DNA of 64,000 nt, from contig JAFDVV010000008.1 of NCBI GenBank assembly GCA_018268775.1, positions 58,460 through 122,459 on the forward strand, given 5' to 3'. Under the pieces are notes generated by a model. It was given only the letters and a program-made list of their open reading frames with translations, made no database searches and was not told the DNA's origin. Made by a program: the position numbers and the translations under genes. Source of the stretch: Acidobacteriota bacterium. GTDB taxonomy: Bacteria; Acidobacteriota; Terriglobia; Terriglobales; Acidobacteriaceae. This document shows, one piece after another, positions 17,997 to 27,002 of this stretch (position 1 is the stretch's first letter; each line of letters opens with the position of its first letter).

Positions 17997-18605
17997 ATGA
18001 CTTACTTCGAGGTCTTCTCCCTCCCGGCAAAGCTCCACATCGACACTGCCGCGCTCGAAAAACAGTTCTACGCTCAGAGCCGCCGCCTGCACCCCGACCG
18101 CTTCGCCTCGCGCCCTCAAGCCGAGCAGGAAGATGCCCTCCGCCAATCATCACTGCTCAACGACGCCTACCGCACCCTCAAAGACCCCGTCCTGCGCACC
18201 CAGTACCTGCTCAAACTCGAAGGTGTCGACCTTGAGGAACAATCAAAGGCCGCAACCGAGGCCGCCCGCGCCAGCGGCGGTGAGAAGAAGCAGGTCGTCC
18301 CCCCCGAGCTGCTCGAAGAGGTCTTCGAGCTGAACATGCAGCTTCAGGAGATGAAGGCAGCCAAACAGATGGGTGAGGACGAACCGGAGCTGCGCCGCGA
18401 CCTGATGACAGCAAAGGACACCTTCGACGCCCGCATGGTCGCCACTCAGGCCGAGTTGGAAGGCCTGTGGACGCGCTGGGACATGGCCTTCGACGCCGGT
18501 GACGAAGCTGGCAAAGCAGGTGCGCGCGATGCCATGGTCGCCCTGCTGAACAAACGTAGCTATCTCCGCAACCTCGTCCGCGACGTCAACGACGCCCTGG
18601 AGTAG
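17997..18605 (+). CDS. hscB: Fe-S cluster co-chaperone HscB
   Basis: J-domain protein that brings IscU to HscA and stimulates its ATPase. Start ATG 17997 (202 residues) is chosen because it begins the J domain directly (MTYFEVFSLP); the longer frame covers non-conserved DNA. The HPD tripeptide is at residues 32-34 (LHPDRF). The C-terminal three-helix IscU-binding domain covers residues 95-202 and is about 30 residues longer than in E. coli because of an Ala/Lys insert near residues 80-98. It stands alone here, 2.6 kb before hscA, whereas the two are normally adjacent. An IS110 remnant lies immediately upstream. Confidence 0.93.
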   Translation: MTYFEVFSLPAKLHIDTAALEKQFYAQSRRLHPDRFASRPQAEQEDALRQSSLLNDAYRTLKDPVLRTQYLLKLEGVDLEEQSKAATEAARASGGEKKQVVPPELLEEVFELNMQLQEMKAAKQMGEDEPELRRDLMTAKDTFDARMVATQAELEGLWTRWDMAFDAGDEAGKAGARDAMVALLNKRSYLRNLVRDVNDALE

Positions 18606-18737
18606 CGCACCCCATCAAATGCTCAGCCGGTGATAGATTGGCCATCCTGCCTGGGTGTGATTTTGCAATCCCGTATGCGCTACGGAATGACAACAAGTTT
18701 TCAGGATCGAGATGTACCCGATCTTGTGGTGGTACGA

Positions 18738-18864
18738 GCAAAAAGCAGGTCCTTCGACTTCGCGGCTTCGCCGCTTCGCTCAGGATGACAAATTTGATCT
18801 CTGTCATGTGCTCTCTATCACGTGCTCAGGGTGACAAATTTGATATTCGATCACGTGCTCAGGT
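18738..18864. repeat. Family A repeat followed by short direct repeats
   Basis: Canonical unit at 18741-18790: AAAAGCAGGTCCTTCGACTT, core GCGGC-TTC-GCCGC, TTCGCTCAGGATGACA. It is followed by partial duplications: TGACAAATTTGAT at 18785 and 18832, and ATCACGTGCTCAGG at 18817 and 18850. Confidence 0.75.
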
Positions 18865-19347
18865 TCATGCACCCGACGCTATCCGTTCCACCTGACGCAG
18901 GTGGTTGATGTCGTGCCCTGCCATCGTCTCCACAATCGTCCAAAAAGGCATCGTCCCCCGCTCCGGATGAGTGGTCGGCCGGTGCCGGTCGTCCTCCGTC
19001 ACCGTCGTCAGCAGCTTCAGGTTCCATGTTCGGGCAGCCGCAAACAGCGCCAGCCCTGATGCGATGTCGTAAGCGGCGTATCGCGCTCCCCACTTCGTCT
19101 GGTCGAACGGCTGAATGACGGGATGCTCCTCGGCGAGCGCCTGGCGAAGGCGAAAGGAAAAGACCTGCTCGCAGTCGGCCAGGTGCGCGACGATCTCGCG
19201 GATGCTCCACTTACCCAGCGCCGGAGCGCAATCGATGTGCGTCAGAGACAGCGGATCGATCAACGAGCGCAGACGCTCTGAGGTAACGGTAATGACAGCG
19301 ATGGGATCCTGCCCACCGAGATAGACGGCATACGGGTTCAGTTCCAT
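18865..19347 (-). CDS. DinB-family protein
   Basis: Four-helix-bundle protein of the DinB/YfiT metalloenzyme superfamily, members of which act as thiol-dependent S-transferases or are uncharacterised. The metal-binding histidines appear as HLADCEQ (near 65) and HDINHLRQ (near the C-terminus). The start at 19347 (MELNPYAVYLGG) gives 160 residues, the usual length; 19 extra upstream codons are open but not conserved in character. It is followed upstream on the same strand by a VOC-family gene. Substrate unknown. Confidence 0.82.
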   Translation of the reverse strand: MELNPYAVYLGGQDPIAVITVTSERLRSLIDPLSLTHIDCAPALGKWSIREIVAHLADCEQVFSFRLRQALAEEHPVIQPFDQTKWGARYAAYDIASGLALFAAARTWNLKLLTTVTEDDRHRPTTHPERGTMPFWTIVETMAGHDINHLRQVERIASGA

Positions 19348-19404
19348 ACACGACCGTAACATGAAAGTCGGCGACTTATTCCACCGCTCGTCAGGCGTCG
19401 GCAA

Positions 19405-19839
19405 CTATGTGACGCACTGCCAGGGGTTATACGATCCCACGCTCCACACGTGCCCCTCGGGATCGCGGCACGTAAAGCCCCGGCCGCCGTAGTCCATATC
19501 GCGTATGTCGAGCACCATCTCCGCCCCGGCGGCCTTTGCCGTTGCGTAGACGGCATCGGCATCGGGAACCACAAGGCAGACGCTCTGTGTGTTGCGCCGG
19601 TGGATCTCGTCCGGCATCGCCATCAGCTTCGAATACTCGCTGGCGTTCTCGGCCGAACCCAGCATGATCATGCCTCCGCCAGAGGTAAGCTCCGCATGCG
19701 CGACCGTGTCGCCTTCACCCATATAGACCGCGTGCCTTACAAGACCAAAGGCGCGGACGAGCCAATCGATGGCGGCAAGTGCGTTGCGGTAACGGAGACA
19801 GGGGACAAGAGTGGAGTTGGTTTGTTCGCTCATAGCCAT
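19405..19839 (-). CDS. VOC-superfamily protein (glyoxalase / bleomycin-resistance fold)
   Basis: 144 residues with one full vicinal-oxygen-chelate module pair: LVPCLRYRNALAAIDWLVRAF at the start, SVCLVVPDADAVYATAKAAG in the middle and FTCRDPEGHVWSVGSYNP at the end. It resembles the PhnB/YdeM-like group often annotated as bleomycin-resistance or glyoxalase-like. Residues for a metal site (His46-like in VAHAELT, Glu in DPEGH) are plausible. Start ATG 19839 or 19833. The 5' ends of this gene and the SMR exporter face each other. Function is not assignable. Confidence 0.8.
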   Translation of the reverse strand: MAMSEQTNSTLVPCLRYRNALAAIDWLVRAFGLVRHAVYMGEGDTVAHAELTSGGGMIMLGSAENASEYSKLMAMPDEIHRRNTQSVCLVVPDADAVYATAKAAGAEMVLDIRDMDYGGRGFTCRDPEGHVWSVGSYNPWQCVT

Positions 19840-19924
19840 TCATCATGGACGACCGGAAGGCCGTTGTCTTGGAAAAATCGGAAGCAGCGCTTTGGAGGAC
19901 GCCGCAGGAGGAGGAAAATGGACC

Positions 19925-20254
19925 ATGAACTATCTCTGGCTCGCCGCCGCTATCTGTAGCGAGGTCTTCGCCACCTCTTCCCTGAAGGCCTCGGAGGGAT
20001 TTACGCGCCTGCTCCCCTCCTTGTCCGTCATTGCCGGTTATGGGGCCGCTTTTTACTGCCTCTCGCAGACGCTCAGGACGATCCCGGTCGGGGTCGCCTA
20101 CGCCATCTGGTCCGGGCTCGGCACGGTATTGATTGCTCTCGTGGGAGTCGTGCTCTACCGCCAGGTGCTGGACCGAGCCGCTCTATTGGGCATGACCCTC
20201 ATCATCGCGGGCGTGTTGGTGATGAACCTGTTCTCAAAGTCAGGGGCACACTAA
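19925..20254 (+). CDS. SMR-family multidrug exporter (EmrE/Qac type)
   Basis: Proton-coupled exporter of lipophilic cations in the inner membrane, working as a dimer. The 109 residues form four helices. The essential glutamate is in the first helix (AAICSEVFATSSLK), and FTRLLPS plus VAYAIWSGLG match the EmrE subgroup rather than the guanidinium exporters. GGAGG stands upstream of ATG 19925. Its stop overlaps the stop of the convergent AraC gene by four bases. The neighbouring AraC regulator could control it, but nothing in the sequence proves this. Confidence 0.9.
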   Translation: MNYLWLAAAICSEVFATSSLKASEGFTRLLPSLSVIAGYGAAFYCLSQTLRTIPVGVAYAIWSGLGTVLIALVGVVLYRQVLDRAALLGMTLIIAGVLVMNLFSKSGAH

Positions 20255-21081
20255 CCGAGTGCGATGTGGTTGCTCCAGGGGCGTGTCGACCGAGAATAGG
20301 TCGTCGGGCTGATGCCGGAGAACTCCCGAAAGTCGTTGGCAAAGTGCGACTGGTCGTAGTATCCGCAGGACAGAGCAAGCTCCGCCCATGGAATGTCGGC
20401 CCCGCGGTGCAGTTGCTGGACCGATCGCTGGAAGCGGAGGATTCGCGAGTACAACTTTGGCGAGACGCCGACGTGCTCGCTGAACCGCTGCGACAGATAG
20501 CGCGTGCTGTAACCGGTCGAGCGAGACAGTTCAGCCACTGTTGCTGTAGCCGGTGCTTCGCGCAAAGCATCGAGCGCGTAGTGCACCAGAGAATCGGTTG
20601 GGCCGCTTCGCGCGACGGCCAGCCGGTCGAGAAGTGAGGTCTCCAGAGTCTCCAGCTTTGCGGCAGGCGTCGCGGCCTCCCCCAGGCGGTCGCGGAGCGA
20701 GCGGGCTGCCACTCCCCAGATGGCTTCGAGCGAGGTCTCGAGGTTTGTAAACAAGTCCGCGCCGCCTGAGAAAAAAGGCGCAGTCCCTCCCGGATGGAAG
20801 ACGACACCGGCGAGGTGGAAGAGGTCGGCCGTGTCGATCACCATGTACTTCGAATAGATTCCAGTGAGCACTGCGAAGTCCTGCGGACTTGCGGGAGCAT
20901 GAAGGCCGCCGGAGCAGTCGGTCAGCCGTCCGCCGAGCGAGATGACCACCTGCATGTGTCCCGAGGGAAGGATGACCTGGCGTCCTTGAGGGGCCTGGGG
21001 AGAGCGGCAGTACCAAAACGACTTCACAAACGGGGCAAGCGCGGCGGCGTTCGGTGATCGCTCAAAATAAACCATTGGCAT
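20251..21081 (-). CDS. AraC-family transcriptional regulator
   Basis: 276 residues from ATG 21081 (MPMVYFERSPN). The N-terminal domain belongs to the group with an LPSGHMQVVISLGG segment near residue 45 (DUF6597-like cupin). The C-terminal AraC DNA-binding domain has two helix-turn-helices (TVAELSRSTGYSTRYLSQRF and IPWAELALSCGYYDQSHFAND) and the usual end FSGISPTTYS. The frame open upstream of 21081 is overlapped by the divergent hscA region. Ligand and targets are unknown; the convergent SMR exporter is one candidate. Confidence 0.85.
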   Translation of the reverse strand: MPMVYFERSPNAAALAPFVKSFWYCRSPQAPQGRQVILPSGHMQVVISLGGRLTDCSGGLHAPASPQDFAVLTGIYSKYMVIDTADLFHLAGVVFHPGGTAPFFSGGADLFTNLETSLEAIWGVAARSLRDRLGEAATPAAKLETLETSLLDRLAVARSGPTDSLVHYALDALREAPATATVAELSRSTGYSTRYLSQRFSEHVGVSPKLYSRILRFQRSVQQLHRGADIPWAELALSCGYYDQSHFANDFREFSGISPTTYSRSTRPWSNHIALG

Positions 21082-21197
21082 CGGTCTCGGGCGGCGGGCA
21101 TCCAACAGACAGATGCCCAACGCAATGCTGCGATTGTAGGACAATAGAAGGATTGGGATAAAAGGTCTCAGAGAGACGCGAAACAAGGATATTTTTG

Positions 21198-23144
21198 ATG
21201 GCTGAAGAGCGTGTAGTGGGAATTGACCTGGGGACGACCAACTCCCTGGTGGCGTATATGCAGGGCGAGACGCCGACGGTGATTCCCGGTGAAGACGGAG
21301 ACCGCCTGGTGCCCTCGGTGGTTGCATGGACCGACGACGGTGCCGCCGTGGGCAATGCCGCGCGCGCAACGCTGCTCGAGGACGCGGCCAGCGCCGTGTA
21401 CTCGGCGAAGCGCCTGATGGGCCGCGACTTCGCAGATGTGAAAGACGAGCTGAAGCTGTTTCCCTTCAAGCTGGCTGAAGACCTGAAGCCCGGAGAGGTG
21501 CTCAGGGTGAGCGTTGGCGGCTTGATGCTGACTCCGCCCGAGATCTCGGCCTACGTGCTGATGCAGTTGAAGAAGAACGCCGAGAGGTTCTTCGGCGCTC
21601 CCGTGAAAAAAGCCGTGATCACCGTGCCCGCCTACTTCAACGACGCGCAGCGGCAGGCGACGAAGGACGCAGGAAGAATTGCCGGACTCGAAGTCCTGCG
21701 CCTCGTCAACGAGCCTACGGCAGCGGCGCTCGCCTACGGCTTGCAAAAAAACAAAGACGGCCTGATCGCCGTCTACGACTTCGGCGGCGGTACCTTCGAT
21801 ATCTCGATCCTCAAGCTGCACGAGGGCATCTTCGAGGTCATCGCCACGGGCGGCGACACGCACCTGGGTGGCGACGACATCGACAACCTGCTGATCGCAA
21901 TCGCTCTCGACGACATCGCCGGCGATCTGGGCGAAGACGTTCGCGGCAACGGCGAGGCGGTGCAGGCGATCCGCAAGGCGGTGATCGAAGCGAAGATCTG
22001 GCTCTCTGCGAACGAAGCGGCGCGGCTCGACGTGACTCTTCCAGGCGGAAAGCGATATACGCGCGAGATCTCTCGCGCGCAGTTTGAGGGGTTGATTGCA
22101 GGCGTCATTGCGCGGACTGCCGCCCCATGCAAGCAAGCTCTGAAGGATGCGGGGATTGAGGCCGCAACGGTCGACGAGGTCGTTCTGGTTGGCGGATCGA
22201 CGCGCATACCGGCGGTGCGGCGGCTGGTCGATGACGTCTTCGGGCTGAGCGCGCGAGGCAAGAAGCCGCACACGGAGCTGAACCCCGACGAGGTCGTCGC
22301 GCTAGGCGCGGCGGTGCAGGCGCAGATTCTCGCAGGAGGATCGAAGGTCACGGAAGACCTGCTCCTGCTCGATGTAACCCCTCTGTCCCTGGGAATCGAG
22401 GCCCTGGGCGGCGTGGTGGCGAAGATCATCCAACGCAACTCGACCATACCCGCGAGCGCGACAGAGCACTTCACGACCGGCGTTGACGGGCAGACCAACG
22501 TGGCGATCCACGTTGTACAGGGCGAACGCGAACTGGCAAAGGACTGCCGCTCGCTGGCGCGCTTCGACCTGAAGGGGATTCCGCCCATGGTGGCCGGGCT
22601 GCCGCGTATCGAGGTCAAGTTCCTGATCGACGCCAACGGCATCCTGCACGTCAGTGCGCGCGAGCAGCGCAGCGGCAAAGAGGCCGAGGTCGAGGTGAAG
22701 CCCACCTACGGCCTTACCGACGAGCAGGTCGAGGAGATGATCCTCTCGTCCTTCGACAACGCCGAGGAAGACATTCATGCGCGGCAGGTGATCGAAGCGA
22801 AGAACGAGGCAGAGACGATTCTTGCCGCCGTGGAAAAAGGCAAAAAGCACGAGGCCTGGCAGAAGCTCTCCTCCGAGGAGACTGCGCAGATCAAAGCGGC
22901 GGAAGACGAGGTAAAGTCATCCGTCAAAGGCAAAGACTATAAGGCGATCCGTGCTGCGATCGAAAAGCTGGACAAGTCGACGCGGCGGTTTGCCGAGCTG
23001 ATGATGGACTCAGCCGTGACCGGAGCGCTTGGCGGCAAGACGATGCAGGCCGCAGGTGAGAGCATAGGAGAAGGACCTTCGGCGCCACATCCGTTTGCAA
23101 AGGCGGACATCGAAGAGACTCCGGGCAAATCAACCGAGGATTGA
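21198..23144 (+). CDS. hscA: Hsp70-type chaperone HscA
   Basis: ATP-driven chaperone that binds the LPPVK motif of IscU and promotes cluster release. ATG 21198 has AAGGA nine bases upstream and gives 648 residues. The ATPase domain shows [28 protein letters not shown] and [13 protein letters not shown]. The substrate-binding domain (about 385-510) and helical lid follow. The call as HscA rather than DnaK rests on the adjacent fdx and iscX genes and the intact HscA-binding motif in IscU; a DnaK paralogue is the alternative. It is 30 residues longer than E. coli HscA, with a Gly/Pro-rich tail. It forms an operon with fdx (15 bases) and iscX. Confidence 0.92.
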   Translation: MAEERVVGIDLGTTNSLVAYMQGETPTVIPGEDGDRLVPSVVAWTDDGAAVGNAARATLLEDAASAVYSAKRLMGRDFADVKDELKLFPFKLAEDLKPGEVLRVSVGGLMLTPPEISAYVLMQLKKNAERFFGAPVKKAVITVPAYFNDAQRQATKDAGRIAGLEVLRLVNEPTAAALAYGLQKNKDGLIAVYDFGGGTFDISILKLHEGIFEVIATGGDTHLGGDDIDNLLIAIALDDIAGDLGEDVRGNGEAVQAIRKAVIEAKIWLSANEAARLDVTLPGGKRYTREISRAQFEGLIAGVIARTAAPCKQALKDAGIEAATVDEVVLVGGSTRIPAVRRLVDDVFGLSARGKKPHTELNPDEVVALGAAVQAQILAGGSKVTEDLLLLDVTPLSLGIEALGGVVAKIIQRNSTIPASATEHFTTGVDGQTNVAIHVVQGERELAKDCRSLARFDLKGIPPMVAGLPRIEVKFLIDANGILHVSAREQRSGKEAEVEVKPTYGLTDEQVEEMILSSFDNAEEDIHARQVIEAKNEAETILAAVEKGKKHEAWQKLSSEETAQIKAAEDEVKSSVKGKDYKAIRAAIEKLDKSTRRFAELMMDSAVTGALGGKTMQAAGESIGEGPSAPHPFAKADIEETPGKSTED

Positions 23145-23159
23145 TGGAAAGACAGGGCT

Positions 23160-23591
23160 ATGAGCGAAGTGAATAAGAATGAAGTGGTCGATCTATCGAA
23201 GCCCGCGGGCGAAGATATGGTGCGGGTGACGTTTCTCCCGGAAGGCCGGACGGTAGAGTTCAAGTTCGATACCCTGCCCTATGACGGTCACGGCGAGCCG
23301 ATGTCGTTTCTCGATGTGGCCGAGAACTACGAGATCTTTCTCGACCACGCCTGCGGCGGCGTGTGCGCCTGTACAACGTGTCACCTGCATGTGAAGGAAG
23401 GCGCCAAAGGCATCAGCGAGCCCGAGGACAAGGAGCTGGACCGCATGGAGACCGCCGCCGACGTACAGTTGAACTCGCGGCTGGGCTGCCAGGCTGTGAT
23501 CGAGAAGCCAGGGACCTACGTCGTCGAGATTCCCAAGTGGAACCGCAACTACGTGCAGGAAGGCAAGCCCGGGGCGGCGAAGCAAGACTGA
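23160..23591 (+). CDS. fdx: [2Fe-2S] ferredoxin of the ISC system
   Basis: Adrenodoxin-type ferredoxin supplying electrons for cluster assembly. 143 residues; the cluster ligands are Cys65, Cys71 and Cys74 (ACGGVCACTTC, C-x5-C-x2-C) and Cys110 (SRLGCQAV), with an additional Cys69 in the loop. A 20-residue N-terminal extension and a C-terminal tail make it longer than the 111-residue E. coli protein. It starts 15 bases after hscA. A family A repeat (23594-23646) separates it from iscX. Confidence 0.94.
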   Translation: MSEVNKNEVVDLSKPAGEDMVRVTFLPEGRTVEFKFDTLPYDGHGEPMSFLDVAENYEIFLDHACGGVCACTTCHLHVKEGAKGISEPEDKELDRMETAADVQLNSRLGCQAVIEKPGTYVVEIPKWNRNYVQEGKPGAAKQD

Positions 23592-23593
23592 CC

Positions 23594-23646
23594 GCAGGTC
23601 CTTCGACTGCGTCTTTGCGATGCAAAGACTTCGCTCAGGATGACAC
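23594..23646. repeat. Family A repeat inside the hscA-fdx-iscX operon
   Basis: Flanks CAGGTCCTTCGACTGC and TTCGCTCAGGATGACA surround a perfect hairpin GTCTTTGC-GAT-GCAAAGAC (23611-23629). It lies three bases after the fdx stop, so the hairpin would be part of the operon mRNA and might act as a processing or partial-termination signal (inferred). Confidence 0.85.
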
Positions 23647-23684
23647 TTATAACGAGTGCTCAATAGAGATCGGGAGAGACGACG

Positions 23685-23900
23685 ATGCCACGCGAAATCA
23701 ACTGGACGGACTCGGAAGAGATCGGAATTCAATTGCAGGAGAAGTATCCGGAGATCGACCCCTACACGGTGCGGTTCACCGACCTGCATCGCTACGTGAC
23801 GGAGCTTCCCGGCTTCGTCGGCGACCCCGCAAAGTCGAACGAGGGGATACTCGAAGCCATCCAGACGGCGTGGCACGAAGAGTACGAAGACGCAAAGTAA
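23685..23900 (+). CDS. iscX: Fe-S assembly protein IscX
   Basis: Small acidic modulator of IscS and possible iron donor. 71 residues with the family pattern INWTDSEEIGIQL, IDPYTVRFTDLHRYV and the acidic C-terminal helix (AWHEEYEDA). GGGAGA precedes the ATG. It is the last gene of the classical isc order and again follows fdx here, though 93 bases away because of the intervening repeat. Confidence 0.95.
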   Translation: MPREINWTDSEEIGIQLQEKYPEIDPYTVRFTDLHRYVTELPGFVGDPAKSNEGILEAIQTAWHEEYEDAK

Positions 23901-23953
23901 ACGCCCCGCGCCGATGCGCCGTGTTACGGTAGGCTCGGAGCGCGAATGCGGAA

Positions 23954-24979
23954 TTGAACACCGGGCGACAAGGGCGAATCCTGCAACTGGACGGCGTACG
24001 CGCGCTTGCGATCACCGCCGTCTTCCTCCATCACGCATTCAAGATCAGGTTGCTGTGGATGGGGGTCGACCTCTTCTTCATCCTGTCCGGCTTCCTGATT
24101 ACAGGAATTCTTCTCGAACATAAGACGCAGCCCATCGGGCAGTACTTTGCAGAGTTCTACAAACGGCGCGCGCGGCGCATCCTTCCTCCCTATCTTTTGC
24201 TGCTTGTCGTCACAACGGTCCTTCTGGGTACGGCATGGATGAAATATGCCTACCTGTACGTGATGTTGATGAACGTCATCCGCGCGCTATCTCTGCCAAG
24301 ACCGCAGACACTGGAGGTGCTCTGGTCGCTGGCCGTCGAAGAGCAGTTCTACCTCGCGTGGCCTTTCGCGGTGTATCTGTTGAGCGAAGCCTCACTCGGC
24401 TGGTCCGCTGCCGCGCTTGTTGTGCTTGTGCCAATCATGCGCTGGGTATGTACACCGCTGTTCGCGACGCACTGGCCCATCTACAGCCTGACTCCATTTC
24501 GCATGGATCTGCTGCTCGTCGGCGCGCTGCTGGCGTTGGCGTGGATTCACCATCGCCGCACCATCGAACGGTACGGCCAGTATGGCCTCGCGCTCGTGCC
24601 CGTTGCCGTGGGGATTCTTTTATTCCTATCGAGTCGATACCACGCGACGACGAACGACAATACGCCCCTTGCCAACATGGCAATCTATGAGGCGAGCCTG
24701 ATCGCATGTACTGGAATCATGCTCTGGGCGCTGAGCGGCCGCTGGGTTGGCGTGCTGACGCTCAGACCCGTGGTCTACCTTGGCCGCATCAGCTACACGG
24801 TCTACCTTATCCACGTCACGGCCCTGTATCTGGCGGAAAAGGCCTTCCACAACCAATGGGCCATCGCAGGGGCAGCCGCTGTCATAACGCTGATCTATGC
24901 AGCACTCTCATGGCGCTTCATGGAACTGCCTCTGCTGGGACGGAAGCCGAAGGAATCCAGCGCATTGCTGGCGAGATAA
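23954..24979 (+). CDS. Acyltransferase family 3 membrane protein
   Basis: Integral-membrane acyltransferase of the type that acetylates or succinylates surface polysaccharides, LPS or peptidoglycan. The 341 residues start at TTG 23954. The family markers are LDGVRALAITAVFLHH (catalytic His near residue 26), GVDLFFILSGFLITGIL, FYKRRARRILPPY and LWSLAVEEQFYLAWP. About ten membrane segments. No SGNH domain is attached. The start codon is uncertain because no ATG lies nearby in frame. The gene ends eight bases from the convergent murJ stop. Confidence 0.88.
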   Translation: MNTGRQGRILQLDGVRALAITAVFLHHAFKIRLLWMGVDLFFILSGFLITGILLEHKTQPIGQYFAEFYKRRARRILPPYLLLLVVTTVLLGTAWMKYAYLYVMLMNVIRALSLPRPQTLEVLWSLAVEEQFYLAWPFAVYLLSEASLGWSAAALVVLVPIMRWVCTPLFATHWPIYSLTPFRMDLLLVGALLALAWIHHRRTIERYGQYGLALVPVAVGILLFLSSRYHATTNDNTPLANMAIYEASLIACTGIMLWALSGRWVGVLTLRPVVYLGRISYTVYLIHVTALYLAEKAFHNQWAIAGAAAVITLIYAALSWRFMELPLLGRKPKESSALLAR

Positions 24980-24987
24980 TTGGTTCC

Positions 24988-26577
24988 CTACAAACGCGCA
25001 CGAAGCTGCCGCAGCAGTTGCGAGCCGGTAAGACCGAGTACAAGCGCCGAGGCCGCCGCCCACGCAACCGTGCCCAGCGCGATCACAATGAAGTCAGCGA
25101 TATGGCTATGCGGCAAATGAACGTAACGCACTGTAGCCCACGCTCCACCGAGGGCAAAACACGCGGCAAGAAGCGTCCGGCCAAACTCGCCCACCTCCAG
25201 CCCCGAGAGCGGAACCCGACGCCTGCGATGTAACAGAAAAGCCAGCGTCAAGGTTTGGACTGCGATGCCGATGTCGGACGCTATCGTGAGCCCAATCAAC
25301 CCATGGTTGCGAAATAGCAGACTGTAAACCGGGATGGAAAGCAGCGTGATGATCCATCCTGCCGTCGCAGGAGTTACCGTATTTTCGGCGGCATAAAATG
25401 CGCGCGCATAGATTCCCTGCGCAGACCAGAACGCAATCGACAGCGCGAAGACCGTGAAGTAGATCGCCGTATCGTGGGCGTCCTGCGGCGTAAACGAGCC
25501 TCCTCGGAAGAGGTCGACGATCGGCGCGGCCAGCGCGATCATCCACGCACCCAGCAGAAGCGAAGCCGCAATCACTCGCGAGACCGCCCGGTTGACAGCG
25601 CCCGCAAACTCTTCCTGCCGGTTCTGACTGAACAGCGACGAGAAGAACGGTAGCGACGCAGCACCCGCTGCCTGACCGAGGATTCCCATCGGCGCGATAA
25701 ACAACGTCTTGGCCACCATCAGCCGCGTGATTCCACCGGTGTCGTTCGAAGCGAAGTAACTGAGTATCCACTTATCCGCCGTCACCAGCGAGACGCCGAT
25801 CATCAGCGGAAAGGTAAGCCTGAGCCATTCCAGAAAGGCCGGATGGCGGATGTTGAGGATGGGGTAGTAGCGCAGACCGTCACGCAACGCGCCAAAGCCA
25901 GTCAGGACCGCAGGCCCAAGAATGACTCCAGCGAGGACACCGATTGCCAGAGAGTAAATACCGAAGCGCTGGTGCAGAAAAACTGCACCAAGGATGATGC
26001 CGAGGTTATAGATGAGCGGCGTGATGGCCTGGTAGATGAATATCTTTCTGACCAGAAGACGCGAGCCAACCACTCCACCGATGAAGAAGAAGATCTGCGC
26101 GGGAAGAAGGATGCGCGTGAGCGATGTGCAGAGCGCGGCCTCGCGGGGGCCAAAGCCGCGAAAGGCGATCCGCGTATAGAGCGGCGCGAATATCTCCGCC
26201 AGAAGGATGCCCGCGCCAAGAACGACGATCATGGCGTTGAGCACGATCGAGAGCGCCCGGTCGCCACCCTCCTCATCGCCCTGCGCGCGATAGCGGTTCA
26301 GGATCGTGACCAGCGAGATCGACGCCACGCTGCCCACAAGAAAATAGGCCACCATGTCGGGAAGCTGAAAGGCGGCGTTGTAGGCGTCCGTCTCAGGGCC
26401 GGCGCCGAAGATGTAGTTGATGTACTTGGTGCGCACCAGGCCAAGAACGCCCGAGAGTAGCGTCGAAAGCATCAGCAGGATGGTCGCGGAAAAGGCGCTG
26501 TGCGATGCGGAAGGGCGCAGGAAGGCGAGCGGGTTGCGTGGACTCTGCTTCGGGATGGACTCTTCGCCTGCGTTCAC
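24988..26577 (-). CDS. murJ: Lipid II flippase MurJ
   Basis: Moves lipid II across the inner membrane for peptidoglycan synthesis (MOP superfamily). 529 residues, about 14 membrane helices. The N-terminal part has the typical MurJ opening (LLSGVLGLVRTKYINYIFGAG with TDAYNAAFQLPD) and the Arg/Asp residues of the central cavity; the helix 7-8 region includes FPLMIGVSLVTADKWI. It is somewhat closer in look to the second MurJ-like group than to E. coli MurJ, so an O-antigen or other lipid-linked substrate cannot be fully excluded. It stands alone on the minus strand. Confidence 0.88.
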   Translation of the reverse strand: MNAGEESIPKQSPRNPLAFLRPSASHSAFSATILLMLSTLLSGVLGLVRTKYINYIFGAGPETDAYNAAFQLPDMVAYFLVGSVASISLVTILNRYRAQGDEEGGDRALSIVLNAMIVVLGAGILLAEIFAPLYTRIAFRGFGPREAALCTSLTRILLPAQIFFFIGGVVGSRLLVRKIFIYQAITPLIYNLGIILGAVFLHQRFGIYSLAIGVLAGVILGPAVLTGFGALRDGLRYYPILNIRHPAFLEWLRLTFPLMIGVSLVTADKWILSYFASNDTGGITRLMVAKTLFIAPMGILGQAAGAASLPFFSSLFSQNRQEEFAGAVNRAVSRVIAASLLLGAWMIALAAPIVDLFRGGSFTPQDAHDTAIYFTVFALSIAFWSAQGIYARAFYAAENTVTPATAGWIITLLSIPVYSLLFRNHGLIGLTIASDIGIAVQTLTLAFLLHRRRRVPLSGLEVGEFGRTLLAACFALGGAWATVRYVHLPHSHIADFIVIALGTVAWAAASALVLGLTGSQLLRQLRARL

Positions 26578-26641
26578 GTCGATAACGCCATTCTATCGGC
26601 GGAGCAGACGGTGACGGGATAGCACAACAGATTCGCCGCTT

Positions 26642-26998
26642 TCACTCACCCGGAGGCGATGGCAAGCGTTCGCCCGGATCGAGAACCATCCTCTCCGCCG
26701 GCTCCGACCAGTTCTTCTCCGATGCGCCGCTCCGTCTCCGTCGGCCTTGACTGCTGCTCGATGAGAGTGAAAGCGCGGCAACCGTGAAGCTGGCAAGCTG
26801 ACGCTGTGCGCAGCGCAGACACCGGACGGGATAGCGCAGAAACAGAACCTGCCAGAGATCGTCGTGACGAAGCCGCGATCGGCGAAACGACTCTCCCGGA
26901 CAAAACCGGCATCGGATTGGAACAGCTACACGAGGAGGAAGCAGCGGCTCCTGTCTCCCAGGTTCGCGGCTGCTGCGGCTTTTTGGGGGTGGAGGCAT
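26642..26998 (-). CDS. Putative zinc-ribbon protein next to the MerR regulator
   Basis: 118 residues from ATG 26998, four bases after the merR-like stop. The middle shows a C-x-x-C pair (IRCRFCPGES), the basic stretch FRRSRLRHDD, then LFLRYPVRCLRCAQRQ with a second C-x-x-C; together a one-zinc ribbon around a hydrophobic LRYPVRC strand. The pattern recalls small zinc-ribbon proteins common in acidobacterial genomes (from memory, unverified). The N-terminus (MPPPPKSRSS) and C-terminus (Ser-rich, ending SPPGE) look disordered. Start and reality are moderately certain: opposite-strand frames are also open, but only this one has paired cysteines. Confidence 0.5.
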   Translation of the reverse strand: MPPPPKSRSSREPGRQEPLLPPRVAVPIRCRFCPGESFRRSRLRHDDLWQVLFLRYPVRCLRCAQRQLASFTVAALSLSSSSSQGRRRRSGASEKNWSEPAERMVLDPGERLPSPPGE

Positions 26999-27002
26999 CG
27001 GT

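Noticed and set aside
21168-22271. 367-codon minus-strand open frame antisense to hscA
   Set aside because: Overlaps an unambiguous Hsp70 gene; no motif and Arg/Val-rich composition typical of shadow frames.
21198-23144. Annotation as general DnaK
   Set aside because: Linked fdx and iscX and the HscA-recognition motif in IscU make HscA more likely, although a sequence search would be needed to be certain.
26642-27002. Possible RNase P RNA or other structured RNA in this GC-rich gap
   Set aside because: Looked for conserved RNase P segments on both strands and found none; a zinc-ribbon reading frame explains the region better.
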